Positions 28,434 to 35,905 of a stretch of 64,000 nt of DNA are shown here, in pieces. The stretch is from assembly GCA_025916675.1 (NCBI GenBank), contig CP098402.1:1731205-1795204 (forward strand). Direction: 5' to 3'. Made by a program: the position numbers and the translations under genes. The notes beneath the pieces are model-generated. The model made no database searches and was not told where the DNA came from. It worked only from the letters and a program-made list of their open reading frames with translations. How positions within the stretch are numbered: position 1 is the stretch's first letter; each line of letters begins with the position of its first letter. This DNA comes from Phycisphaera sp. (lineage in GTDB: Bacteria > Planctomycetota > Phycisphaerae > Phycisphaerales > UBA1924).

Positions 28434-28624
28434 GGGCGGCGGGTCTTCCGTGAAGGGGCTTTGGGCAGGCCCAGCAGCCGTGCTGTGGCAGGGGCCGGTT
28501 CGGGCCGCATGGTAGCCGCGGGCAGGCCCTGGCATGGCCCAAATACGGATGCCAGTAGTACCTGCAACCCCGACCGATCGGCTGGGTACAAGTTGCCGAC
28601 GGCGTGCCACTCGAACAAGCCGCC

Positions 28625-28652
28625 AGTATACAAAATCCTCCCCGGGGGTCAG
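28625..28652 (-). promoter_or_regulatory. candidate sigma70-type promoter for nuoG
   Basis: On the minus strand TATACT (28630-28625) follows CTGACC (28652-28647) with a 16-base spacer. This would give a leader of about 185 bases for nuoG. It rests on consensus matching only. Confidence 0.35.
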
Positions 28653-28695
28653 ATTCGTGCTTGCGACCTGGCCCCCTCTCTCGATGGGGAACAAG

Positions 28696-28725
28696 AACGC
28701 CCCGGCTCTCGCGAGCCGGGGCGTT
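28696..28725 (-). terminator. terminator hairpin after the SYLF lipoprotein gene
   Basis: AACGCCCCGGCT (28696-28707) and AGCCGGGGCGTT (28714-28725) form a perfect 12-bp stem with a six-base loop, 33 bases past the stop of the minus-strand gene. The T tract on the minus strand is poor, so termination may be partly hairpin-driven. Confidence 0.7.
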
Positions 28726-28758
28726 TGGTGTTTGACAAGTACTCCGATCGAGAACCGA

Positions 28759-29334
28759 TCAGTTGCTGTCCAACGCGGTGTCGATGTCGTTGTAGCTGAA
28801 GTTGTCGATCGTGAAGAACGCACCAATGCCACCCGAGGCGCGGGGGTCGCTCACGAAGGTCGTGTTCTCGGTGAACGAGGCCATGCCGCTGGCACCCAGG
28901 CCCAAGATACCGGCGGCAACCTCGCCGCCGAGCGACCAGCCGCCGCTCTGGAAGCTCTCAAGGGAGGCCTCGTCGGGGAAGAAGATCACGAAGTCGGCAT
29001 ACTCGCCCCAGTAGCCAAGCCCGATGTTGATCCGGGCGTGGCGGCTGTAGCCGAGAACCTCACCGGCCTTGTCGTACACCAGGCCATCGCTGCCGCCCGC
29101 GCCGATCAGCGACCACAGGCCGTTGAACTCGCCGGGGAAGACGGCCCACGCGTGGCTGCTCTGGACCAAGCCGTCAAACTCGGGCTCGGTCTTCGAGAGG
29201 TGGGTGATGGTGGCCTGGCACTCGGCCTTGGTGATGGCATACGCCTCTTCGGTAAGGCCGGTGGCGGCGCAGCCGCCAAGCATCGCACCGGTACCAACGA
29301 TCGAAGCCAACGCAAGAGTCTGAATCGCACGCAT
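28759..29334 (-). CDS. SYLF-domain lipoprotein
   Basis: The 191-residue product has a lipoprotein signal with lipobox LGGC (Cys22). The mature part resembles the SYLF (Ysc84, DUF500) lipid-binding domain: WAVFPGEFNGLWSLIGAGG, then GLVYDKAGEVLGYS, and SLGGEVAAGILGLG. SYLF proteins bind phosphoinositides in eukaryotes; bacterial ones are envelope proteins of unknown role. AGGAG lies about 9 bases upstream of ATG 29334. Confidence 0.8.
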   Translation of the reverse strand: MRAIQTLALASIVGTGAMLGGCAATGLTEEAYAITKAECQATITHLSKTEPEFDGLVQSSHAWAVFPGEFNGLWSLIGAGGSDGLVYDKAGEVLGYSRHARINIGLGYWGEYADFVIFFPDEASLESFQSGGWSLGGEVAAGILGLGASGMASFTENTTFVSDPRASGGIGAFFTIDNFSYNDIDTALDSN

Positions 29335-29437
29335 TGCTATTTCTCCTGTCCTTTGCACTATGCTGAATCACAAGCGGCTGGACCCGGACCCCCGGGTACG
29401 CCTGGCCCCTGCCTGTAGCCTCAGGAAGCCCCTCACG

Positions 29438-30898
29438 ATGACCAAGCCCAACTCGAGCCCGGTCCCGTCCCCGAAGGGTACGCGCGATCTTTATCCGGAC
29501 CAAATGGCCCGGCAGCAATACATCACACGCCTCTGGCGGGACACGGCCATCCGCCACGGCTTCGAGGAGATCAACGGCCCGACCTTTGAGATGCTCGACC
29601 TCTACACCCGCAAGAGCGGCGAGGGCATCGTGAGTGAGCTCTTCCGCTTCCGCCGCGAGGGGGGCGAGGACAACTACGCGATGCGGCCCGAGTTCACCCC
29701 CACCCTGGCCCGGATGTACGCCGCCAGGGCCGCCAGCCTGCCCAGCCCGACGAAGTGGTTCAGCATCGGGCCGTACTTCCGGGCGGAGAAGCCGCAGCGG
29801 GGAAGGTTGCGGGAGTTTTTGCAGTGGAATGTGGATGTGTTGGGGGGAGAACCCCAGACGGACGAGTTCTGGGCCAACGATGCTGAAACCATTTCAGTCA
29901 TGACCATGTGTCTTGGGCACATGGGTTTGCGTTCTCCAGTTCTTGACGTTCATGTCAGTCATCGGTACGCCTTGGAGCAATCGCTTCGGATGTCGGGTGT
30001 TTCCAGTGAGGCAATGAACGTGGCCATTCAACTTGTTGACTCACTCCCAAAACTCTCAGTTGAAGCGGCAGATGCCATGGCTGGGGCAATTGGGCTCGAC
30101 TTGAGTCGATTGGAGTGGATCCTCGGACAACTCGGGGAACACGCTGATTCGTCACAGCGACAAGATTTAGAACTCCTTGATAAAGTCTACGAAGCTGGTG
30201 ATGCCGGCCACATTGCTGTTGACGTAATGGAGTTCTGCGAGCGATTGAACGACCGAGGTTCGGTAATCAGACATTACACTGATATGAGCATTGCCCGCGG
30301 CCTCGCCTACTACACCGGCACCGTGTTCGAGGTCATCGCCGAGGGCGAGCGGGCGATCGCGGGGGGTGGGCGGTATGACAACCTGATCGAGCTGTTCGGC
30401 GGGCCGCCCACGCCGGCGGTCGGGTTTGGCATGGGCGATGTCGTGCTGGGGTTGTTGCTGGATGACAAGGGGTTGATGCCCGGGGGGGCGGAACTCTTGG
30501 ATGCCCTGAGCCGGCCGGGCGCAAGCCTGCGGCCCGAGGCGTTCGTGGTGGCGGGGTCGGAGGACGAGGACGCGCTGGTGGAGCCGTTGCTGGCGAACTT
30601 GCGGCGGGGTGTGGAGCGTGAGGGATTTGAGGGCAAGCCGTGGGCGGCGGATCGGTACGCCGCGCGACCGATGCACGCGCGGCGGACGTACAAGACGACG
30701 CGGAACCTGAAGAAGCTGCTGACCGACGCCGAAAAGCAGCACGCGCGGTTCGCGGTCGTGCTGCATGGGGCCGACAAGGTGCAGGTGAAGGACCTGGATA
30801 AGCGCGAAGAACTCGTGCATGACCGGGGCGACTTCAGCGTCGATCCGGCGAGCAACGCGTACGTCGGCACGGCGATCGCGTCGAGATTGGGTTTCTGA
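29438..30898 (+). CDS. hisS: histidyl-tRNA synthetase with a low-GC internal segment
   Basis: The 486-residue class II synthetase has PKGTRDLYP near the start, motif 2 QRGRLREFLQ near residue 130, the histidine-specific GLAYYTGTVFE near residue 288 and motif 3 GGGRYDNL near residue 308. It charges tRNA-His. Bases 29881-30300, encoding the region between motif 2 and the histidine motif, are about 51% GC by my count, against about 73% in flanking hisS lines. Codon choice changes with it (for example GTT, CTT, TCA, GAT). The frame is intact and the motifs remain, so the gene is probably functional but mosaic. Confidence 0.95.
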   Translation: MTKPNSSPVPSPKGTRDLYPDQMARQQYITRLWRDTAIRHGFEEINGPTFEMLDLYTRKSGEGIVSELFRFRREGGEDNYAMRPEFTPTLARMYAARAASLPSPTKWFSIGPYFRAEKPQRGRLREFLQWNVDVLGGEPQTDEFWANDAETISVMTMCLGHMGLRSPVLDVHVSHRYALEQSLRMSGVSSEAMNVAIQLVDSLPKLSVEAADAMAGAIGLDLSRLEWILGQLGEHADSSQRQDLELLDKVYEAGDAGHIAVDVMEFCERLNDRGSVIRHYTDMSIARGLAYYTGTVFEVIAEGERAIAGGGRYDNLIELFGGPPTPAVGFGMGDVVLGLLLDDKGLMPGGAELLDALSRPGASLRPEAFVVAGSEDEDALVEPLLANLRRGVEREGFEGKPWAADRYAARPMHARRTYKTTRNLKKLLTDAEKQHARFAVVLHGADKVQVKDLDKREELVHDRGDFSVDPASNAYVGTAIASRLGF

Positions 30899-30909
30899 AC
30901 CGTCCTGAA

Positions 30910-30942
30910 CCGAGCCGCGTGCGTGAGCACGCGGACCAACGC
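30910..30942 (-). repeat. REP element, left copy of the RAYT pair
   Basis: This 33-base element is the exact reverse complement of 31490-31522. Its stem is CCGCGTGC/GCACGCGG with loop TCAC (minus-strand sense). It lies 12 bases after the hisS stop and 9 bases before the transposase start. Confidence 0.9.
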
Positions 30943-30951
30943 ACGAGAACC

Positions 30952-31536
30952 ATGGCCGAACCTATCGCCTACTTCTTGACCTGGACGACCCGAGGAAGCT
31001 GGCTTGCCGGTGATCGGCGAGGATCCGTGGATCGTGAACACAATCTGCCGGGCCACCCATACCTTGCCGAAAATGCGCCGCGAGAAACGGCGTTGCGAAC
31101 AGCCAGCCAGCATGAACCTCTTCTGCTCGACGCGAACGCGAGAACAGAGGTTCGTCTTGCCATCGGATCGCTCTGTGAGCATCGCGACTGGAGACTGCTC
31201 GCTGTCAATGTTCGATCGAATCACGTGCATGTCGTTGTCGAGAGCCCCGGATACACACCCGAGCGGGTAATGCAACAGATGAAAGCCTGGGCAACGCGGG
31301 CTCTGCGAGCGGGCGAGGCCATCGATCCGGGCCAGCAGCCTTGGACCCGGCATGGGAGCACGCGATATCTGTGGGACACCGACTCGGTGGCGCGGGCGTG
31401 TGAGTATGTCTTGGAGTTCCAAGAGGGTCCGCGAACTTATGGTCGCGGTTCGGTTGGGCTGGGGCGAACGGATGGTCAGGAATCATCGGGCGTTGGTCCG
31501 CGTGCTCACGCACGCGGCTCGGACGAGCCATCATGA
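30952..31536 (+). CDS. REP-associated tyrosine transposase (RAYT, Y1 family)
   Basis: The 194-residue protein is of the Y1 transposase type: N-terminal AYFLTWTTRGSWLAGD, the metal-binding HUH motif in NHVHVV near residue 88, and a catalytic Tyr in CEYVLEFQ near residue 152. RAYTs are single-copy relatives of IS200/IS605 transposases that nick REP hairpins. ATG 30952 is chosen because an upstream GTG lies inside the REP. The last 35 residues are encoded by two REP copies (31428-31460 and 31490-31522). Its stop overlaps the glycosyltransferase start (ATGA). Confidence 0.9.
   Translation: MAEPIAYFLTWTTRGSWLAGDRRGSVDREHNLPGHPYLAENAPRETALRTASQHEPLLLDANARTEVRLAIGSLCEHRDWRLLAVNVRSNHVHVVVESPGYTPERVMQQMKAWATRALRAGEAIDPGQQPWTRHGSTRYLWDTDSVARACEYVLEFQEGPRTYGRGSVGLGRTDGQESSGVGPRAHARGSDEPS
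31428..31460 (+). repeat. imperfect REP copy inside the transposase 3' end
   Basis: GGTCCGCGAACTTATGGTCG and the following CGGTTCGG give an imperfect stem (CCGCGAAC against GGTCGCGG, one mismatch) with loop TTAT. It has the same order as the other REPs and encodes part of the transposase C-terminus. Confidence 0.7.
31490..31522 (+). repeat. REP element, right copy of the RAYT pair
   Basis: A 33-base perfect inverted copy of 30910-30942, with stem CCGCGTGC/GCACGCGG. It lies within the last codons of the transposase gene and encodes GPRAHARGS. Confidence 0.9.
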
Positions 31537-32732
31537 CCCGCATCCTCCACATCTCCACACGCCTCATCCTCGGCGGCAGCCAGGAGAACACGATCCTGTC
31601 GTGCGAGGGACAGGCTGGGCTCGGGCACGAGGTGCATCTGGCGTATGGGCCGATTTATGGGCCCGAGGGGTCGATGCTGGATCGGGTGAGGGCGTTAGGC
31701 GGCATTGAAACACATGAGGTGCCGCACATGATCAGGCCGGTTCGGCCGGTCGCTGACGTGCGGGCGTACCGCGAACTCAAGGGCCTGATCGATTCGATCA
31801 AGCCCGACGTTGTTCATACGCACTCATCCAAAGCGGGCATACTGGGCCGGCTGGCGGCATGGAAGGCCAAGTGCAAGCCGGCGGTGGTCCACACGATCCA
31901 CGGGCCGCCGTTCCTTCCGGGCAAGGCCGTATCGAACGCGATCTACACCGTGGCCGAGCGGATTGCGGCGAGGCGGTGCGACGCGATCGTGAGCGTGGCG
32001 GACTCGATGACGCGGCAGTTTCTCGAGCGGGGGATTGGTCGACCGGCGTTATACACCACGGTGCGCAGCGGGGTTGATATCGAGCCGTATCTCGCCAGCC
32101 ACCCGACCCGTGACGAGGTGCGCGAGCGGTTGGGCATCGAGCCGCACGAGCTCGTCGTGGGCACGGTCGCACGACTGGCCGAGGACAAGGGGCACGACGA
32201 TCTGCTCGACGCGTTGGGTGAAGACCTGAAGACCAACAACCACTGGAGGTTGTTGTGGGTGGGCGATGGATACCTGCGACAGCGTCTGGAGCAGCGCATC
32301 GAATCAATGGGGCTTGCCGGGCGTGTGGTGTTCTCAGGACTGGTCCCGCCGGCGGATGTCCCAGCCATGCTTCGCGCCATGGACGTGCTGGCCCACCCGA
32401 GTTATCGGGAGGGGTTGCCCCGCACGGTGACCCAGGCACTCCTCGCCGGCGTGTGCCCGGTGGCGTACGACTGCGACGGCACGCCCGAGATCTGCCGTCA
32501 TAAACGGACCGGCTGGCTCATCCCCACCGGCGACAGGGTGGCCCTGGGCGAAGCCGTCCGGCACCTTGCGGCAAAGCCCGATGAACGAATGGCCCTGGCG
32601 GCGGCAGGCAGGGAGGTCGCCGGCAGGGAGTTCAGCGCGGCGGCCATGGTCGCCGGTCTCGAGCACGTGTATCGTCAGGCCCTGTCGGCCCGCGACCTGC
32701 GGGAACCTGACCGGACTGCGAACGACCGATAG
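31533..32732 (+). CDS. glycosyltransferase, GT4-like
   Basis: The 399-residue protein has a GT-B fold: an N-terminal Rossmann domain (ILHISTRLILGGSQENT, then DVVHTHSSKAGILGRLAAW) and a C-terminal donor-binding domain (VVGTVARLAEDKGHDDLLDA, SYREGLPRTVTQALLAG). The E-x7-E type motif of family 4 is present in modified form (EGLPRTVTQ and later GTPE). It transfers a sugar from a nucleotide donor, probably to a cell-surface glycan. Its start overlaps the transposase stop, so it may be translated from the same message. Confidence 0.9.
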   Translation: MTRILHISTRLILGGSQENTILSCEGQAGLGHEVHLAYGPIYGPEGSMLDRVRALGGIETHEVPHMIRPVRPVADVRAYRELKGLIDSIKPDVVHTHSSKAGILGRLAAWKAKCKPAVVHTIHGPPFLPGKAVSNAIYTVAERIAARRCDAIVSVADSMTRQFLERGIGRPALYTTVRSGVDIEPYLASHPTRDEVRERLGIEPHELVVGTVARLAEDKGHDDLLDALGEDLKTNNHWRLLWVGDGYLRQRLEQRIESMGLAGRVVFSGLVPPADVPAMLRAMDVLAHPSYREGLPRTVTQALLAGVCPVAYDCDGTPEICRHKRTGWLIPTGDRVALGEAVRHLAAKPDERMALAAAGREVAGREFSAAAMVAGLEHVYRQALSARDLREPDRTANDR

Positions 32733-32740
32733 CCTCTCCA

Positions 32741-33538
32741 ATGCACCGCCGATTCTCCATGCATCCCCATTTCGCTGGCTGGGTCCTGGGCCTCGCGGCT
32801 GTTGCCATAGCCGGAGGGTGCTCGAGTGGCGGCTCGGACTTCATACCCCCTCCCATCATGGCGCCACCCCCAGCGCCACCGGCTGCCCCTCCCTCGACTC
32901 CTCCAGAAAGCCCGGCGGAATCTCCAACCGGCGGGACCGGCCCTGGAGGCGGTGGCACCGGCTCGACCCCGTACACCGGTTCGATGGACGCGATCGAATT
33001 GCTGGTTCGCTCGGCCATGGCCTATGGCGAGGCAGAGCACTACCTCGACGAAGGGTCCATCATCATCGTGCGGCCAAGCCGACGCCACGAGTACGGTTTT
33101 CGCACGATCTATGAGCGTGATGGCGCGTTCGAATTCATCGTCAACGGCTCGGCAGGCTCGCAGCTCCCCAACTTCGAGGTACGCAAGGCGGGCCAACGCT
33201 TCGAGACCGTGCGATCTGGCACCTATGGCCAGGCTCCCACGCTGGAAGCCGCGATCGTCCCGTTCCAGAACATCATGACCCGGTTCACGACCAACGTGCC
33301 GCGCATCCTTGCGGGCGAGAACTGGGGCCCAGCGAACGACTTCGACACCGCCCGCATCGTGGGCGTCACCAGCGTGAACGGCCGGCCCACCATCATGCTC
33401 GAACTCGAACTGGTCGGGCAGGGCCCCGCAACCGTGTGGCTCGATCAGGCCACGTTGCTGATCCGTCGCATGGACCACGACTCGCCGATCAGCGAAGGAA
33501 CCGTCACGGTGACCTTCAGCCGCCTCGAAGCACGCTAG
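32741..33538 (+). CDS. lipoprotein with proline-rich linker
   Basis: The 265-residue product has a signal with lipobox AGGC (Cys27), then a Pro/Ala/Gly/Ser-rich linker of about 50 residues, then a globular domain from about residue 85. The domain ends in a strand pattern (ATVWLDQATLLIRRMDHD) seen in LolA-like and DUF2092-type lipoproteins. The linker would let the domain reach away from the membrane. The fold call is tentative. Confidence 0.7.
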   Translation: MHRRFSMHPHFAGWVLGLAAVAIAGGCSSGGSDFIPPPIMAPPPAPPAAPPSTPPESPAESPTGGTGPGGGGTGSTPYTGSMDAIELLVRSAMAYGEAEHYLDEGSIIIVRPSRRHEYGFRTIYERDGAFEFIVNGSAGSQLPNFEVRKAGQRFETVRSGTYGQAPTLEAAIVPFQNIMTRFTTNVPRILAGENWGPANDFDTARIVGVTSVNGRPTIMLELELVGQGPATVWLDQATLLIRRMDHDSPISEGTVTVTFSRLEAR

Positions 33539-33557
33539 AGCCATACCCTCGCGGCAC

Positions 33558-34271
33558 ATGGACCTGCGCATCATCAGCCTCGGCACCCTTCCGGCCAACC
33601 CGCTCTGGCACGAGACCTCGCCCGTCCGGACGGGCCACGCGACCACGGTGCTCATCAGCGCGGGCGACAAGCGGATCCTGGTCGACCCGGGCCTGCCCGA
33701 AGTCGCCCTGGCTGCCCGGCTGCACGAGCGGGCGGGCATCCGCCCCACAGCCATCACCGATGTCTTTTTGACGTGCTTCAAGCCCGATATGACTCGGGGG
33801 CTACGACTGTTCGATCACGCCCGATGGTGGATCCACGAGGCCGAGCGCGAGGCTGTCGGCATGCTGCTGGGCGAGATGCTCCGCCGGGCCATGCAAAGCG
33901 GGGATCTGGGCCCGAACGGCGACATCGACCACGATGGTCCAAACCCACTGGACGATCTACGCGAGCGGGTGGCACAACTACGCAATTGCAAGGCGGCTCC
34001 GGACCGGCTGGCCGAGCGGGTGGACCTGTTCCCGCTCCCCGGCACGACTCCCGGCCTCTCCGGGCTTCTGGTAGCCGCGCCAAGCCACACACTTCTGATT
34101 TGTTCTGATGCCATTCCTGACGGGGAACACCTAGCCGCTGGCCGGGTGCTCGACGATTCCGCGGATGTCGAACAAGCGAAGTCTTCTTTTGCCGAAGCTA
34201 TCGAGGTTGCCGATCTTCTCATCTGTGGCCGAGATGGCATGGTCATAAATCCGACCAAGCGGCCATTCTGA
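33558..34271 (+). CDS. metallo-beta-lactamase-fold protein lacking the metal motif
   Basis: The 237-residue protein follows the MBL-fold order: RIISLGTLPANPLW, HATTVLISAGDKRILVDPG, then the position of HxHxDH, a later GTTPGLSG, and CSDAIP. At the metal motif the sequence is FLTCFKPDMTRG, which lacks all histidines, and GTTPGLSG lacks the histidines of the usual GHTPGH. Two-metal catalysis is unlikely. It may bind a ligand or protein, or use other residues. A DUF2325-like gene follows 14 bases later, so the two probably form an operon. Confidence 0.7.
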   Translation: MDLRIISLGTLPANPLWHETSPVRTGHATTVLISAGDKRILVDPGLPEVALAARLHERAGIRPTAITDVFLTCFKPDMTRGLRLFDHARWWIHEAEREAVGMLLGEMLRRAMQSGDLGPNGDIDHDGPNPLDDLRERVAQLRNCKAAPDRLAERVDLFPLPGTTPGLSGLLVAAPSHTLLICSDAIPDGEHLAAGRVLDDSADVEQAKSSFAEAIEVADLLICGRDGMVINPTKRPF

Positions 34272-34285
34272 ACCTATCGTCAAGC

Positions 34286-35899
34286 GTGAGCCAGCCAAAA
34301 TCTGATTCGTTAGCGGAGTTGATCCAGCGTTTCCTCGACGAGCAACTGGAGGCGTCTCCTGCGCTTCGCGATCTTGCCAGGCACCTGGCCACGCTGACAC
34401 TCCAGCGACTCGAGCAGTTGGAGCGGGCCGAAGAATCTCCCCCGGAAGCACCCGCGCCGCAGGCTCCTTCTGGCCCGGCTCCTCCCGCGATCGTTGGTCC
34501 GAGTGCGATCGTGCCGCTGCAGATCGGCAACGCCCGCGTCGACATCCCCGTTACCGGTCCATCGCACACCATCGGGGCTGCGCGCGAGGCGGCGATGGTC
34601 GGACCGTTCCGCCACGACGAAGAAGAAGACTACCTCGAGCGCACGGCCCGAGCCCGATCGATCGATCTCGAACGCATCTCGACCCGATGCCGGGTCAAGG
34701 CGACGTCGTGCAGGCACCAGATCTTGCGTCAGAACCAGGAGCGTGACACACCTGAGGAGTTCGAGTCTCGCCAGGTGATGAACGACCTCATCGCTCAAGC
34801 CAAGACGATCCCAGATTGCTTCCTCTGGATGTTCTTCCGCAAGGGGCTACCCACAAGCGATGAGCAGCTTGAATTGATCGCTCGGTGTTACGAAGCTGTA
34901 GCCGATACGGCCGATTTGTGCCACGCGATCGAGCCCATCGACTACTGGCCCGACGAAGATGCCGTGCGTGAGGCGTTGCAACTGCTCTCGACGACGAGCA
35001 GCGCTCTGCGAGTGTCCCTGGAGCACACCTGGCTCACCCAACCCGACATCGACCAGAACGAGGTGCACCAATGGTTGAAGCTCGTGACGGCCGAGCACCG
35101 CTACCACGTGCGAAACCACATGCAACTCAGCGATCCCGCCGATCCAGAGGTTGATGCACCCGCGGCGCGAGAACTCGCGCGTGAGATGCTCTCGCGGTTA
35201 AAAGATCAACGGGCCCGCCGAGAGAGGGCCGAACGCCTGCTGAAGAAGGCGCTCTACCACGCCCAAAAGATCCGGGACGCAGCCGACTCCCCCTACGATG
35301 AAGAGCCGCCCGATCACGATTGCCAGAAGGTAAACGAGGCGATCGGCGCCCTCATCGCGCTCGATCCGCAAGGGATCGATGGCATGATCCGGGAACTCGC
35401 GGCCATCGCCCTGCCGGAAGCCTTCCCCGCTGGCGTCGAGGCTCACGACCGACTGGTCGCCGCCGCAGCCCAGAACGCGGCAGACTCGAAGCCTCAAAAG
35501 AAGCCGACCGACGAAGACACGCCCCAGGGTCGCACCTGGAGCGACGACGTGCTCCAAGTTCGTAAGCTCTTCGGCGGCGGGCGGATCGTCGTCATCGGTG
35601 GAGAGCCGCGGCGCGACGCCATCGAACGCATGATCGACGCGTTCGAACTCGACGGCGTGGAATGGCCCCAGCTTACCGAACACGGGTCGGCCGAGCCGAT
35701 GCGTGCACCCATCTCCGGCCCGAGCACTCGACTTGTCGTCATCATCATCAAGCTCACCGGGCACGAGCACGCCGACAGGGCCCGAGACTTTGCAAGACAA
35801 GCCTCGGTCCCTCTCGTACACATGCCCGCCGGCTACAACCCCGAGCAGATCGCTGCCGAAGTGCTCAACCAAGCCAGCGGCCAACTCCAATCGACGTAA
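34286..35899 (+). CDS. large cytosolic protein with DUF2325-like C-terminus
   Basis: The 537-residue protein has a helical N-terminus (LAELIQRFLDEQLEA), a Pro/Ala-rich linker (residues 50-75), a long helical middle with RCRVKATSCRHQIL and DCFLWMFF, and a C-terminal alpha/beta domain from about residue 420. That domain has KLFGGGRIVVIGGEPR, then HGSAE, VVIIIKLTGHEHADRAR and VPLVHMPAGYN, an order that recalls DUF2325. DUF2325 proteins have a Rossmann-like fold of unknown function. The GTG start has no strong RBS. No signal peptide is seen. It is convergent with the sugar dehydrogenase gene. Confidence 0.55.
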   Translation: MSQPKSDSLAELIQRFLDEQLEASPALRDLARHLATLTLQRLEQLERAEESPPEAPAPQAPSGPAPPAIVGPSAIVPLQIGNARVDIPVTGPSHTIGAAREAAMVGPFRHDEEEDYLERTARARSIDLERISTRCRVKATSCRHQILRQNQERDTPEEFESRQVMNDLIAQAKTIPDCFLWMFFRKGLPTSDEQLELIARCYEAVADTADLCHAIEPIDYWPDEDAVREALQLLSTTSSALRVSLEHTWLTQPDIDQNEVHQWLKLVTAEHRYHVRNHMQLSDPADPEVDAPAARELAREMLSRLKDQRARRERAERLLKKALYHAQKIRDAADSPYDEEPPDHDCQKVNEAIGALIALDPQGIDGMIRELAAIALPEAFPAGVEAHDRLVAAAAQNAADSKPQKKPTDEDTPQGRTWSDDVLQVRKLFGGGRIVVIGGEPRRDAIERMIDAFELDGVEWPQLTEHGSAEPMRAPISGPSTRLVVIIIKLTGHEHADRARDFARQASVPLVHMPAGYNPEQIAAEVLNQASGQLQST

Positions 35900-35905
35900 G
35901 GCGGC

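Larger units (their letters stand above)
28434..28758. other. intergenic region upstream of nuoG
   Basis: This 325-base gap lies between nuoG and the SYLF lipoprotein gene, both on the minus strand. It holds a candidate nuoG promoter (28625-28652) and the terminator of the SYLF gene (28696-28725). An in-frame extension of nuoG across the gap is open but has no conserved sequence and I do not count it as coding. Confidence 0.6.

Noticed and set aside
28434-28832. N-terminal extension of nuoG by 133 codons.
   Set aside because: No conserved sequence; crosses the terminator and promoter-like signals; the true N-terminus is the 2Fe-2S domain.
30910-31522. The 33-bp inverted repeats as ends of a classic DDE insertion sequence.
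   Set aside because: The gene between is a Y1/HUH transposase, the repeats are internal hairpins, and no target duplication is seen.
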